Part shown: in pieces, positions 12,012 to 21,780 of the stretch
How the letters are laid out: every line of letters begins with the position of its first letter
Position numbering within the stretch: position 1 is the stretch's first letter
Assembly (NCBI GenBank): GCA_963680875.1
Contig: OY804585.1
Coordinates: 48,965,085 to 49,029,084, forward strand
From: Bathymodiolus brooksi
Lineage: Eukaryota; Mollusca; Bivalvia; Mytilida; Modiolidae
DNA: 64,000 nt
Reading direction: 5' to 3'
Made by a program: the position numbers and the translations under genes
The notes under the pieces: model-generated
The model's input: only the letters and a program-made list of their open reading frames with translations
Told to the model about the DNA's origin: nothing
Database searches by the model: none

Positions 12012-12346
12012 ATGGTCTCTCAGAGCTTGCAAAAGCACGGTAGTTATATAGTATACTTACAAAAGACGAAACCGTGTATTCGTAAACACCTCATAACCAA
12101 AGCCGATCGCAGTCTCGTCGACTGTCTGTGTGAGTGTGCCGATAATTTTTAAGAGGCAACATCCCGTTAACTAAACTGTAGAAGGAAAAACTCAAGAGAA
12201 ATAAGGCCGGATTGAGAGCACTGACGAAAAAGCCGGTCTCTCTCAAAAAGAAGAAAGCGATCTTACAGAAAGGTGTATTTTTTGGGATCCTACTAGCACC
12301 GATTGCATCTGTAGTAGCACCGTTGCTCTTTGCATTGTTTCAATGA
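12012..12346 (+). pseudogene. small basic Polinton-associated protein, broken
   Basis: The start is ATG at 12,012. The reading resembles a small protein often seen beside Polinton capsid genes in invertebrates: a CECADNFLRGNIP block, then a lysine-rich stretch KKPVSLKKKKAI, then a hydrophobic tail ending near LLFALFQ. A T-run near 12,147 carries a frameshift and a TAG lies near 12,178. Its TGA (12,344-12,346) overlaps the next start as ATGA, which suggests tightly packed genes. I know of no assigned function. Confidence 0.6.
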
Positions 12347-12981
12347 AGGAACTAACCTTAATAAATAGATACCACCAGACCCAAGAGCGCCCAAAACCTC
12401 CAGTGGAACAACGCGTGAAAGTCATGGACACCTTGGGAAAGAAGATGCAAACCATACTAGAAAGAGAAGACTTGTCGGAAGACGAACGTCTCAAGCTATA
12501 CGATCAATCGTTTACTCGATATTTGAACGTCTATGACGATTACAGACCCAGACCCGTGGCACCTGAACCCGTGAAACAGGACCTGATCGACAACGAAATT
12601 TTGGAAAGCGTACCAAAAACAATGAAGGCCAAGGTACAACTCATGTTGAAAAAAATGAAGAGCAGTCCCGACATTAGCTGGAACGAGAAAGAGGAACTGA
12701 AATACAAGGGCGAAACTGTTCAAGAAAGCAACGTGGTGGAGTTAGTCAATGACGTGCTGAGCAAAAGGAAATATTTCAACCTACAAGGATGGGAAACATT
12801 CGGAGGAGCCTTAAGAGAAGCAAATGTTCCACAAGATTTGATTGGTCACGAGGACCGCTGGAGATACATCACTCAGACCAAAAGAACACCGAGATCTCGC
12901 AAACGACAACAGAGTCCATCCCCTATTAGACCGTACTCCCCAAAAACACCAAGAAACAGAAGGAAAGAAGTCCAGAACTAG
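12343..12981 (+). CDS. Polinton-associated 212-residue protein of unknown function
   Basis: Intact ORF. It has a basic and proline-containing start, a helical central part with DLSEDERLKLYDQSFTRYL and the motif ILESVPKTMKAKV, then a segment FNLQGWETFGGALREANVP. The C-terminus, from about residue 180, is rich in R, K, S and P (RSRKRQQSPSPIRPYSPK), suggesting nucleic-acid binding. I recall similar uncharacterised proteins beside integrase and capsid genes in metazoan Polintons. A virion core or scaffold role is possible but unproven. It is one of the two best-preserved genes of the element. Confidence 0.7.
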   Translation: MKELTLINRYHQTQERPKPPVEQRVKVMDTLGKKMQTILEREDLSEDERLKLYDQSFTRYLNVYDDYRPRPVAPEPVKQDLIDNEILESVPKTMKAKVQLMLKKMKSSPDISWNEKEELKYKGETVQESNVVELVNDVLSKRKYFNLQGWETFGGALREANVPQDLIGHEDRWRYITQTKRTPRSRKRQQSPSPIRPYSPKTPRNRRKEVQN

Positions 12982-13029
12982 GTCGACTTTTAAAACAGAG
13001 GTTGAGACCACGAAGGGGCAGTTGTAAGC

Positions 13030-13992
13030 ATGGAATCGACCTATTACAACCTTTTAGCTCCCGCCAGTTATGGAGGATTGAGTAAATTTGAGCCGAAAGG
13101 CTATACGAAGAAACAAGTCAGAGAATGGTTACAGTCTCAGGACACGTACACTTTGCATAAACCAACTAGACGACGATTTCCCAGGAGACGCGTTGTAGTC
13201 TATGGAATTGACCACCAGTGGCAGGCGAATTTAATGGATCTGGCAAAATTGTCTTCTTACAACAAAGGATTCAAGTACTTGTTGACATGTATAGACGTGT
13301 TATCCCGATATCAATGGGTCGTTCCATTGACAGACAAGACGGGGAAGACTTTAAAAGATGCGTATCAGGTCATTTTCAAATTCGGGCGGCGTCCGATACG
13401 TTTACAGACAGACAAAAGAACTGCATTTATCAACCGAGTATTTCACACGTTTCTCAAAGAACACGACATGCACTTCTTTACCACTTACAACGAGGAGACC
13501 AAAGCCAGTATCGTTGAAAGTTTTAACAGAACATTGAAAACCGAGAAGTATTTCACACACAGAGAAACCCTAACCTACGTAGACGTTCTATCCGAGATGG
13601 TCGCATCTTATGACCACACCGTTTACAGAACCATAGGCATACCACCTGCAGAAGTCACGTGGGCTAACCAAACAACGGTGTCCAAGAGGCTATATGGAAG
13701 AAAGGGACCAACAAAATTTTCTCCCAGAGATAGAGTGCGACTCAGCAAAGCCAAACGTACGTTCAAGAAAGGATATTTACGCAACTGGACTGAAGAATTG
13801 TTTATGGTAGAGAAATGTATCGAAACCAGACCCCCAGTATACTTAGTCAAAGACGACCATGGTGAAATTCTGGAAAGAACATTCTATGCCGAAGAATTAC
13901 AGAAAGTCATTAAGACAGACGACGTATACAAGATTGAACCCATTTTGAAAAAGAGAAAAAAGGGCCGAAGAGTTCAGTATTTAGTCAAGTGA
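13030..13992 (+). CDS. retroviral-type integrase (DDE) of the Polinton-like element, chromodomain cut by a stop
   Basis: A 320-residue ORF. The RNase H-like core has the catalytic triad at D70 (ANLMDLAK), D128 (LQTDKRTAF) and E163 (ASIVESFN), which is DD(34)E spacing. Downstream are the usual SH3-like part (FSPRDRVRLSKAKR) and the start of a chromodomain (YLVK). The chromodomain is then cut by TGA at 13,990-13,992. The same frame continues for at least 20 more residues with recognisable chromodomain sequence (ESFNSWI). The enzyme would insert the element and set the target-duplication length. Its core is intact, so it may have decayed last. Confidence 0.88.
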   Translation: MESTYYNLLAPASYGGLSKFEPKGYTKKQVREWLQSQDTYTLHKPTRRRFPRRRVVVYGIDHQWQANLMDLAKLSSYNKGFKYLLTCIDVLSRYQWVVPLTDKTGKTLKDAYQVIFKFGRRPIRLQTDKRTAFINRVFHTFLKEHDMHFFTTYNEETKASIVESFNRTLKTEKYFTHRETLTYVDVLSEMVASYDHTVYRTIGIPPAEVTWANQTTVSKRLYGRKGPTKFSPRDRVRLSKAKRTFKKGYLRNWTEELFMVEKCIETRPPVYLVKDDHGEILERTFYAEELQKVIKTDDVYKIEPILKKRKKGRRVQYLVK

Positions 13993-14325
13993 CTCGGATA
14001 TCAAGAGTCCTTCAACAGCTGGATCTTTAAACAGGACCTACAAAGCGAGGCGTCGCGGTTTGAGGTGTCAGTCTTGCGAATGGCACCGAGTGACACGGAC
14101 AGTGTATCGTCTTGGGTGACTTGTGGAAAGAAGACTCCACGTTCGGAGGTCGTATTTTTGTGTCAGGTACTCATCCTGTACACGGTTATCGTAGTCAGCA
14201 TTTACAACATGACGGTCGAATCGGAGAACAGTACCTTGTGGACGGCCTTGTTGAGCAGTTGTCTGGGATACCTGTTACCTAACCCCACGATCAAGACGAA
14301 GCATGTTTTACCTGACTTTGCCTAG
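13993..14325 (+). CDS. chromodomain remnant followed by small membrane protein
   Basis: The integrase frame continues from 13,993 through a chromodomain tail into an ORF whose first ATG is at 14,080 or earlier (listed start 14,065). The 86-residue product has one clear hydrophobic segment (VVFLCQVLILYTVIVVSIYN) and a second moderately hydrophobic one (LLSSCLGYLLP). A small protein of this kind sits between integrase and minor capsid in many invertebrate Polintons. Its function is unknown. Its end overlaps the next gene by 23 bases. Confidence 0.55.
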   Translation, partial: LGYQESFNSWIFKQDLQSEASRFEVSVLRMAPSDTDSVSSWVTCGKKTPRSEVVFLCQVLILYTVIVVSIYNMTVESENSTLWTALLSSCLGYLLPNPTIKTKHVLPDFA

Positions 14326-14907
14326 TAACAGTTCCATGAATTACTGTGCGAACAATACGTTAACTCATTACACGACGAAATCTCCGAATATAACGGATCT
14401 GGACGGAACATGGGAAATCGGATTGGCAGAGATACAGTATCCTCACAGCATTTGGTCTTGTTACCGGATGGGTACTATTCCTCGGCCAAAAGGATTTCCT
14501 ATCGAGGGGAAAAGGCACATGAAGGAACTCAAGTCATCATTACAATCCATGTTAGGATTCAGACAAGCTATATTCCCGGGTGGGGGAGGGGGGAGTATGT
14601 TTCAGATTGGGTAGCGGACCTCAAGAAAGGATTACATTCTCTGTACATGTATTGTCCCTTGGTGGAACCGAGAATGGTGGGAGATGCCCAAGTACCGTTA
14701 TTGGGAATCGTACTGGTGGAAGGAAGAGACGGAGAAATGATCACCAGAGTGTTTGATCCGATACAGTACTGTCCCCTGTTACAACGACGATTTCAGACCG
14801 TGGACGTAGATATAAGGGACGACACGGGTTCTATAGTGCAATTCGAAAGAGGACGAGTGGTGATAACACTTCACTGTAGAAAACGAAAAGAATTCTCTCT
14901 AGAATGA
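14303..14907 (+). pseudogene. minor capsid (penton-like) protein, frameshifted
   Basis: Start ATG at 14,303, with an N-terminus of the Polinton minor-capsid type (FYLTLPSNSSMNY, then TWEIGLAEIQYPHS). A frameshift near 14,460 moves the rest into another frame (ORF 14,410-14,907). That frame holds the conserved C-terminal block LHSLYMYCPL ... VDVDIRDDTGS ... VVITLHCRK. The protein is shorter than I would expect for the family, so a central deletion is likely. It ends four bases into the next gene (ATGA overlap). Confidence 0.72.
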
Positions 14908-15239
14908 AACCAACTCATCGTTACGATACGAAAGCTTACCACGATTATTACATACATCAAGCAGGAAAAGGATATCCGGTATTTGCGGGAAGACGATATC
15001 AAAGAGGACATGGACTTGGCGGTATCTTTGGGGGACTCTTTAAAGCAGCCATGCCTTTGTTGAAAAAAAGAGCAAAGACCCTAGAACGAGAGGCTTTAAA
15101 AACGTGATTAAATATTGCCGGAGATGTCGTACAAGGAAGAAATATCAAACAGGCAGCAAAATCACGATTGAAATCAACAGGAGAAAACTTACTCCAGAAA
15201 GCTATGGACACGGTAGGACCCCAGGACAACGAGTTATAA
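14904..15239 (+). pseudogene. small glycine/basic core-like protein with premature stop
   Basis: ATG 14,904 overlaps the previous stop. The first 67 residues have YHDYYIHQAGKGYPVFAG and a glycine-rich GLGGIFGGLFKAAMP, followed by a basic stretch. This is typical of the small core/penton-associated protein found between minor and major capsid genes of Polintons. A TGA at 15,105-15,107 interrupts it, but the same frame continues with family-like sequence (AGDVVQGRNIKQAAK) to TAA at 15,237-15,239. A role in the virion core is inferred from gene order. Confidence 0.6.
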
Positions 15240-15317
15240 AAGGACCTGCCAAGCGAAAAAAGACCAGTCTTCAGCAGACCAAGCAGCGGAGCACATCGAA
15301 TGACATTTCGGATAAGA

Positions 15318-16577
15318 ATGGCACTTGTGCATCCCACCTCATGCGAATGCACCAAAATCAAAACTGGATTTATTTGAAGTTCAACTTACACAGACCAGTG
15401 TGGCTTATGGGTATTGGGAGCAGAAAGGATTGACATCGGCTCTAACGGATCAAGGACCTTACGAATTTGCCGTCAGTGGGGCGGGGGACAACTATATCGA
15501 CTTGGCTAATACTTACCTGTTTGTGGAAGCACATATCATTGATGACGACGATACTGCATTGGATGGCGGAGCGGACGTTGGACCTGTCAACTTATGGATG
15601 CATTCCCTCTTTAGTGATGTCAGTGTTAGCATGAACGAAAATATGGTTTCACCACCGACCAGCTTGTACCATTACAGAGCTTACATAGAAATATTACTCA
15701 GCTGCCAAAGAATCTCGATTAACGGGAGTCATGTGGTACAAGGATACACCGGAACATCAAGATAAGAGAACAACCGATAACAAAGGATTAACGTCCCGGA
15801 AAGCATTGACGGCCCAAAGCAAGGATGTACAGATGACGGGAAATATTTACTGAATCACGTCGATCTGAAAATCAAATTACGACGAAGTCGAGACGTGTTC
15901 GCCCTAATGGCCGATGCCGACAACTATAAGATCAAAATCAGGGATCTCGCTTCATTTGTGAGAAATGTACAGTTAAGTCCTGCCGTAAGAATGGGTCACG
16001 TCAAAGCTTTTGAAAAGATCAGCTGTAAATACCCCATCCGACGTGTAGAAGTCAAAGTAGATACGGTTCCCCGTGGAAACATGAATTACGTCCAGGACAA
16101 CATGTTTTTGGGACAGTTGCCGAAAAGACTGGTGATTGGTTGCGTGGACAGTGATGCCTTAAATGGGACTATTACGAAAATCCCTTTCGAATTTAGACAC
16201 TACAAGATCAATTTTGTGGCACTGAACGTGGGCGGACGACAGATTCCCGCCAAACGTTGCAATCCGACTTTGAAAACGCAGGTTATATTCGCAGTTATAT
16301 GGGACTCTATATCAGTACGGGAAAGATGTATCAAGACGAAGGAAATACCATCTCCAGAGAGGAATACGCTAAAGCAAACACCTTTTTTGGATTCGATCTG
16401 ACTCCGGATATGTCGGAAGTGGGAACGTTTCAACTGATAAAACAGGGCAATTTACGTATGGAGATTCATTTCACCGAAGCTCTGGCAGGAACCATCAACG
16501 TCGTCATGTATGCAGAATTTGACAACGTGATCGAAATCGATAGAAACAGACAAATCTTGTTTGACTACAGTGCATAA
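15318..16577 (+). pseudogene. major capsid (double jelly-roll type) protein with several frameshifts
   Basis: The best start is ATG 15,318 (MALVHPTSCECTK). Frame changes occur near 15,351, 15,703, 15,845 and 16,257, so the gene reads as overlapping fragments: 15,325-15,765, then 15,895-16,401, then 16,257-16,577. Recognisable Polinton MCP pieces are DLANTYLFVEAHI, SLFSDVSVSMNENMVSPP, SRDVFALMADADNYKIKI and a C-terminal block [20 protein letters not shown]. Total length is about 420 codons. This would be the main shell protein. The number of indels shows neutral decay. Confidence 0.82.
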
Positions 16578-17119
16578 TGAATACGCTAAAGATTGACACT
16601 CTATTAAAACAACATCCCCACTCCAGACCTGTGTTGAAGGGGGTCTATGCCAGAAACAGATTACCCAGACTATTAAGCGTACCTTCGGCCCTTGTGGGAA
16701 ATACGGTTCCAGACCATCGAATGTGACAACACTGGGGCGCTATATACATCGACGCCAACTCACGAGGGGAATACTACGATCCAACCGGACGTCCACCGCA
16801 CGAATCCGCTTATGTCAATTTCATGAACAAACATTGCCTTCAATGGACTTACAATACCGTTCGAGTACAAGAAAAAGGATCTATCGTGTGCGGACTTCAT
16901 TGCATTTTTTACCTCATTCATCAATGTGCAGGACATAGCATGACAGACGTCACCAGGCTCATAGAAAATCCCGTGGAAGCGACGGACATTGTACAGAAAT
17001 TTGTGTTGTTACTTGTTGAACATGTGGTATGGAAAAAAGAAAAGAAAAATAAAAAGGAAAAAAATAAAAATAAAAGGTTAATGCAACCTCTATATAGAGC
17101 CAGTCATAAGCCTGGATAA
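16577..17119 (+). pseudogene. adenain/ULP1-like cysteine protease with nonsense codon
   Basis: ATG 16,577 overlaps the capsid stop (TAATG). Catalytic elements of the adenovirus-protease/C5-like fold are visible: HWGAIYID (His), GEYYDPTGRPP (acidic residue), VQEKGSIVCGLHCIFYL (Gln oxyanion and Cys nucleophile). A TGA at 16,724-16,726 lies just before the catalytic His. After about residue 150 the frame runs into an AAAAG-rich tract (17,030-17,085) that codes only lysine, asparagine and glutamate, so the native end is uncertain. The enzyme would mature virion proteins. Confidence 0.82.
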
Positions 17120-17289
17120 ATGCAGTGACCTTCTATTGGGTGACTTAGGGGATCAAATGTACCATTTCATTCATTTGACTCTTCGGTTATTTAGTAGAAA
17201 TACCACAGTGAGAAAGCGGACGTGATAGAAAACATCCTTGGCGTACTATACAACACCTCGAACAATTAAGATCACATCCAAGGGGAATC

Positions 17290-17545
17290 ATCTACTTTCG
17301 GTATTATGACGTCACTTCTTGTGACGTCACTTTCGGCCACGTCACATCCGGTAGCCATGCTACTTTCGGTCATGAGCAATGGTACATTTTGTACTACTAC
17401 TATAGTAAGAAAAAAAAGGCGGGGGTGCACTTCCGGGCATGCGCAGAACATACTTCCGGTAATGGCGTCACTTCCGGTCACGTGACTTCATTCCGGTCTT
17501 GGCCGCTTCCAGTGACGTCACTTCCAGTAACGCATGCGTAATGGC
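17290..17545. promoter_or_regulatory. CRE- and ETS-motif cluster at inner end of right TIR
   Basis: Mirror of the left cluster, with three TGACGTCA sites and several ACTTCCGG motifs. It faces the 3' end of the core, where no minus-strand gene is visible, so any promoter activity here would give antisense transcription. Confidence 0.45.
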
Positions 17546-17599
17546 CCGCCCCCCTGTGCTCCCCCTGAACTATGCCTTGAGCTATCCCGATATACTACT

Positions 17600-20500
17600 T
17601 TGATAATTGGATTTGGGGGGGACACCCTATAAATAACCCATGAAAAATATATCAAGGACGGCAAAGTTCTTGCCTATTTTTGGCTAAGTTAAAGGTATTG
17701 CCCGGGTCTTTAACTGACTCAAGTGCCTAAGTGGGATAATGCACCTCTAGCCCACAACAGGGTGTCAAATATCAATTTTGATATTTGAAAAAAATGGTGG
17801 AGGGGGTGGTCTCTATATATATCCCATAAAAATATATCAAGGACGACAAAGTTCTTGCCCACTTTTGGCTAAGTTAAAGGTATTGCCCGGGTCTTTAACT
17901 GACGTAAGTGCCTAGGTGGGATAATGCACCTCAAGCCCACAGCAGGGTGTCAAATACCAACTTTGATATTTGAAAACAAATTGTGGAGGGGGAAGTCTCT
18001 ATAAATATCCCATAAAAAATATGTCAAGGACGGCAAAGTTCTTGCCCACTTTTTACTAAGTTAAAGGTATTGCCCGGGACTTTAACTGACTTAAGTGCCT
18101 AAGTGGGATAATGCACCTCAAGCCCACAGCAGGGTGTAAAATATCAACTTTGATATTTGAAAACAAATTGTGGAGGGGGGTCTCTATAAATATCCCATAA
18201 AAAATATGTCAAGGACGGCAAAGTTCTTGCCCACTATTGGCTAAGTTAAAGGTATCGCGTGGCTGTTTAACTGACTTAAGTGCCTAGGTGGGATAATGCA
18301 CCTCAAGCCCACAGCAGGGTGTCAAATACCAACTTTGATATTTGAAACAAATTGTGGAGAGGGTGGTCTCTATTAATATCCCATAAAAAATATGTCAAGG
18401 ACGGCAAAGTTCTTGCCCACTTTTGACTAAGTTAAAGGTATTGCCCGGGACTTTAACTGACTTAAGTGCCTAGGTGGGATAATGCACCTCAAGCCCAAAT
18501 CAGGGTGTCAAATATCAATTTTGATATTTGAAAAAAAATTGTGGAGGGGGTCTCTATAAATATCCCATAAAAATATATCAAGGACGGCAAAGTTCTTGCC
18601 CACTTTGGGCTTAAGTTTAAGGTATTGCCCGGGTCTTTTACTGACTTAAGTGCCCAGCTGGGTTAATACACCTCAAGCCGACAGCAGGGTGTCAAATATC
18701 AATTTTGATATTTGAAAAAATATTGTGGAGGGGAGTCTCTATAAATATCCCATAAAAATATATCAAGGACGGCAAAGTTCTTGCCCACTTTTGGCTAAGT
18801 TAAAGGTATTGTCCGGGTCTTTAACTGACTTAAGTGCCTAGGTGGGATAGTGCACCTCAAGCCCACAGCAAGGTGTCAAATATCAATTTTGATATTTGAA
18901 AAAAAATTGTAGAGAGGGGGTCTCTATAAATATTCCATAAAAAAATATATCAAGGACGGCAAAGTTCTTGCCCACTTTTGACTAAGTTAAAGGTATTGCC
19001 TGGCTCTTTAACTGACGTAAGTGCATAGGTGGGATAATGCACCTCAAGCCCACAGTAGGGTGTCAAATACCAACTTTGATATTTGAATACAAATTGTGGA
19101 GGGGGGTCTCTATAAATATCCCATAAAAAATATGTCAAGGACGGCAAAGTTCTTGCCCACTTTTGACTAAGTTAAAGGTATTGCCCGGGACTTTAACTGA
19201 CCTAAGTGCCTAGGTGGGATAATGCACCTCAGACCCACAGCAGGTTGTCAAATATCAATTGTGATATTTGAAAAAAAATTGTGGAGGAGGGTCTCTATAA
19301 ATATCCCATAAAAATATATCAAGAACGGCAAAGTTCTTGCCCACTTTGGGTTTAGGTTAACGGTATTGCCCGGGTCTTTAACTGACATAAGTGCCCAGGT
19401 GGGATAATGCACCTCAAGCCCACAGCAGGGTGTTAAATATCAATTTTGATATTTGAAAAAATATTGTGGAGGGGGTCTCTATAAATATCCCATAAAAATA
19501 TATCAAGGACGGAAAAGTTCTTGCCCACTTTTAGCTAAGTTAAAGGTATTGCCCGGGTCTTTAACTGACTTAAGTGCCTAGGTGGGATAATGCACCTCAA
19601 GCCCACAGCAGGATGTCAAACATTAACTTTGATATTTGAAAAAAAATTGTGGAGGGGGGATCTCTATAAATATCCCATGAAAAATATATCAAGGACGGCA
19701 AAGTTCTTGCCCATTTTTCGGCTATGTTAAAGGTATTGCCCGGGTCTTTAACTGACTTAAGTGCCGAGGTGGGATAAAGCACCTCAAGCCCACAGCAGGG
19801 TGTCAAATATTAATTTTGATATTTGAAAAAAAATTGTAGAGGGGGGTCTCTATAAATATCCCATAAAAAATATATCAAGGACGGCAAAGTTCTTGCCCAC
19901 TTTTGGCTAAGTTAAAAGTATTGCCCGGGTCTTTAACGGACTTAAGTGCCTAAGTGGGATAATGCACCTCAAGCCCACAGTAGGGTGTCAAATACCAACT
20001 TTGATATTTGAAAAACATTGTGGAGGGGGGGGTCTTTATAAATATCCCATAAAAAATATGTCAAGTACAGCAAAGTTCTTGCCCACTTTTGTCTACGTTA
20101 AAGGTATTGCCCGGGTCTTTAACTGACTTAAGTGCCTAGGTGGGATAATGCACCTCAAGCCCACAGCAGGGTGTTAAATTACAGCCTTGGTATTTGGATT
20201 TGGGGGGACCCTATGCATAACCCATGAAAAATTACCGAAGGACGGCAAAGTTCTTTTCCACTTAGGGTTTAAGTCAAAGGTATTGCTCGGGCCTTTAACT
20301 GACTTAAGTGCCTAGGTGGGATAATGCACCTCAAGCCCACAGCAGGGTGTCAAATATCAACCTTGATATTTGGATGGGGGGGGGGGGGGGGGGGGCTATG
20401 CATATTCCATGAAAAATTACCAAAGGACGGCATAGTTCTATGCCACTCGGGGTTTATGTCGAAGGTATTGCTCGGGCCTTTAACTGACTTAAGTGTCTAG

Positions 20501-20640
20501 GTGGGATAATGGGATAATGCACCTCAAGCCTACAGCAGGGTGTCAAATATCAACTTTGATATTTGGATTTTGAGGGGGGGGACCCTACTGCCACTTGGGG
20601 TTTAAATCAAAAGTATTGCCTGGGCCTTTACCTGACTTAA
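17600..20640. repeat. about 185-bp tandem units inside the right TIR, about 16 copies
   Basis: The same unit as in the left TIR, on the opposite strand. One unit near 20,375 has a G-homopolymer of about 20 bases. The unequal copy number between the two TIRs shows that the array changes independently on each side. Confidence 0.9.
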
Positions 20641-21380
20641 GTGCATTGGTGAATTAAATTAGTTGTTTGACACATTTAAATACACAATTTAAAAATAAAC
20701 AGATAAAACAAAATAATACTATTTATTAAATAAATGTTACACGCACATGCAGGGTTTATATTTTGTTTATTTTGATAATACGTATTGCTATATTTTTCTG
20801 ATGATCTATATTTACATTTTTTTGTAGATTAATAAGACGTCTTCGTGTGAACGGGGAATCTTAGGACTTTATTTCGTTTGACAAAGCGCTGGCAAATCCA
20901 AATTATATACCGGTTTACATGAAAGTATATTATTTGTTTACGCTGTGTTTGTTTAAAGTTGGCCGACTGTTTTCTAAGCTCGCTATCCCTAAATATATGT
21001 TTGTCTTCGTTATTAAGCTCAGTAAAGAGAAGACATATTTTATGTACGGGTGAACATGAGAAATAGAATATAAAATGTATTGTCTTTTACTCACATGAGT
21101 GTCTGTGTGAGATTCTGCGCCTTATTTCCACTGTAGTGTGTCAAATGTTGACTTTTTATTGTGGAGGGGGGGGGGGGGAGGTCCAGAAATATTTCCTGTA
21201 TGCCTGGATGTCGATTCAATGTGTTGAATGTGCAATTACAGAAATATATTTATTATTGGTCGCTAGAAATCTTTAAAAGTACATTTTGCTCTTATTTCTT
21301 TTATTTGGTTTTGAGACATATCGACTTATTGGGCGCTAGCTTATTGGTCGCTAGAAATTGGTCGCTAGCTTGAGCCTGGT

Positions 21381-21590
21381 TCGGTAGCGTAATGGTTAGC
21401 GTGCTCGCCTCGAGTGTGATAGATTGTGGGTACGAACTGCGGTCTTGTCAAGCAAAAGAATATAAAATTGGTATTTGTTGCTTCTCCGCTAAGAACGCAG
21501 CATTAAGGAGAAAGAGCAAAGACTGGTTGGCTCGGAGTCAGAATAATGTGTCCGAGTGGAGCGACATATCTACCCAATGACTGTTGTTAG
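21381..21590 (+). repeat. tRNA-related SINE (family A), 3' part of the copy split by the Polinton-like element
   Basis: Starts TCGGTAGCGTAATGGTTAGC (A-box-like), then TGGGTACGAACTGCG (degenerate B-box), followed by a body with AATGTGTCCGAGTGGAGCGA. Copies of the same family lie at 45,195, 49,441 and 53,745. It is not a functional tRNA because no acceptor stem or anticodon arm folds. Confidence 0.8.
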
Positions 21591-21780
21591 CTCACCTTGC
21601 CAAAGGCAATGTGAGCTTTTATCATCACTCCGTCGTCTTTCGTTCGTCGTCTGTCGTCCATTAACTATTTACATTTTAATCTTCTCCTCTGAAACGCCTC
21701 AACCAAAGAAGTGAAACTTAGTAGGAAGCATCTATGGAAGGTCCTCTGTAACGATTACTCATTTCGTCCCGATCCGTTAA

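Larger units (their letters stand above)
7899..21380 (+). mobile_element. Polinton/Maverick (adintovirus-like) element, 13,482 bp, lacking PolB
   Basis: The ends are defined by inverted termini (ACCAGGCTCAAGCTAGC... on both sides) and by an exact 9-bp direct repeat, TCGGTAGCG, at 7890-7898 and 21,381-21,389. Removing the element would rejoin a SINE. The TIRs are 3,256 bp (left) and 4,196 bp (right). The unique core of about 6 kb carries, in + order: packaging ATPase, a small basic protein, an unknown 212-residue protein, a chromodomain-type integrase, a small membrane protein, a minor-capsid-like protein, a small core-like protein, a major capsid-like protein and an adenain-like protease. This is the usual Polinton set except that no protein-primed DNA polymerase B is present, and the core has no room for one. 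Most genes have stops or frameshifts, so this copy is a degraded genomic relic. Confidence 0.9.
17185..21380. repeat. right terminal inverted repeat of the Polinton-like element
   Basis: Reverse complement of 7899-11,154. It is 940 bp longer, which five extra tandem units (about 16 against 11) explain. The order from inside out is the CRE/ETS segment, tandem array, unique stretch, poly-G run (21,167-21,178) and terminal TTGGTCGCTAG motifs. Confidence 0.92.

Noticed and set aside
14303..14907. Two separate overlapping genes at 14,303 and 14,410
   Set aside because: The first holds the N-terminal and the second the C-terminal part of one minor-capsid-like family, so a frameshift is the simpler reading.
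21381..21460. Functional tRNA gene
   Set aside because: A- and B-box-like motifs are present but no cloverleaf fits, and the same sequence is dispersed in four copies with a shared 3' body. It is a SINE.
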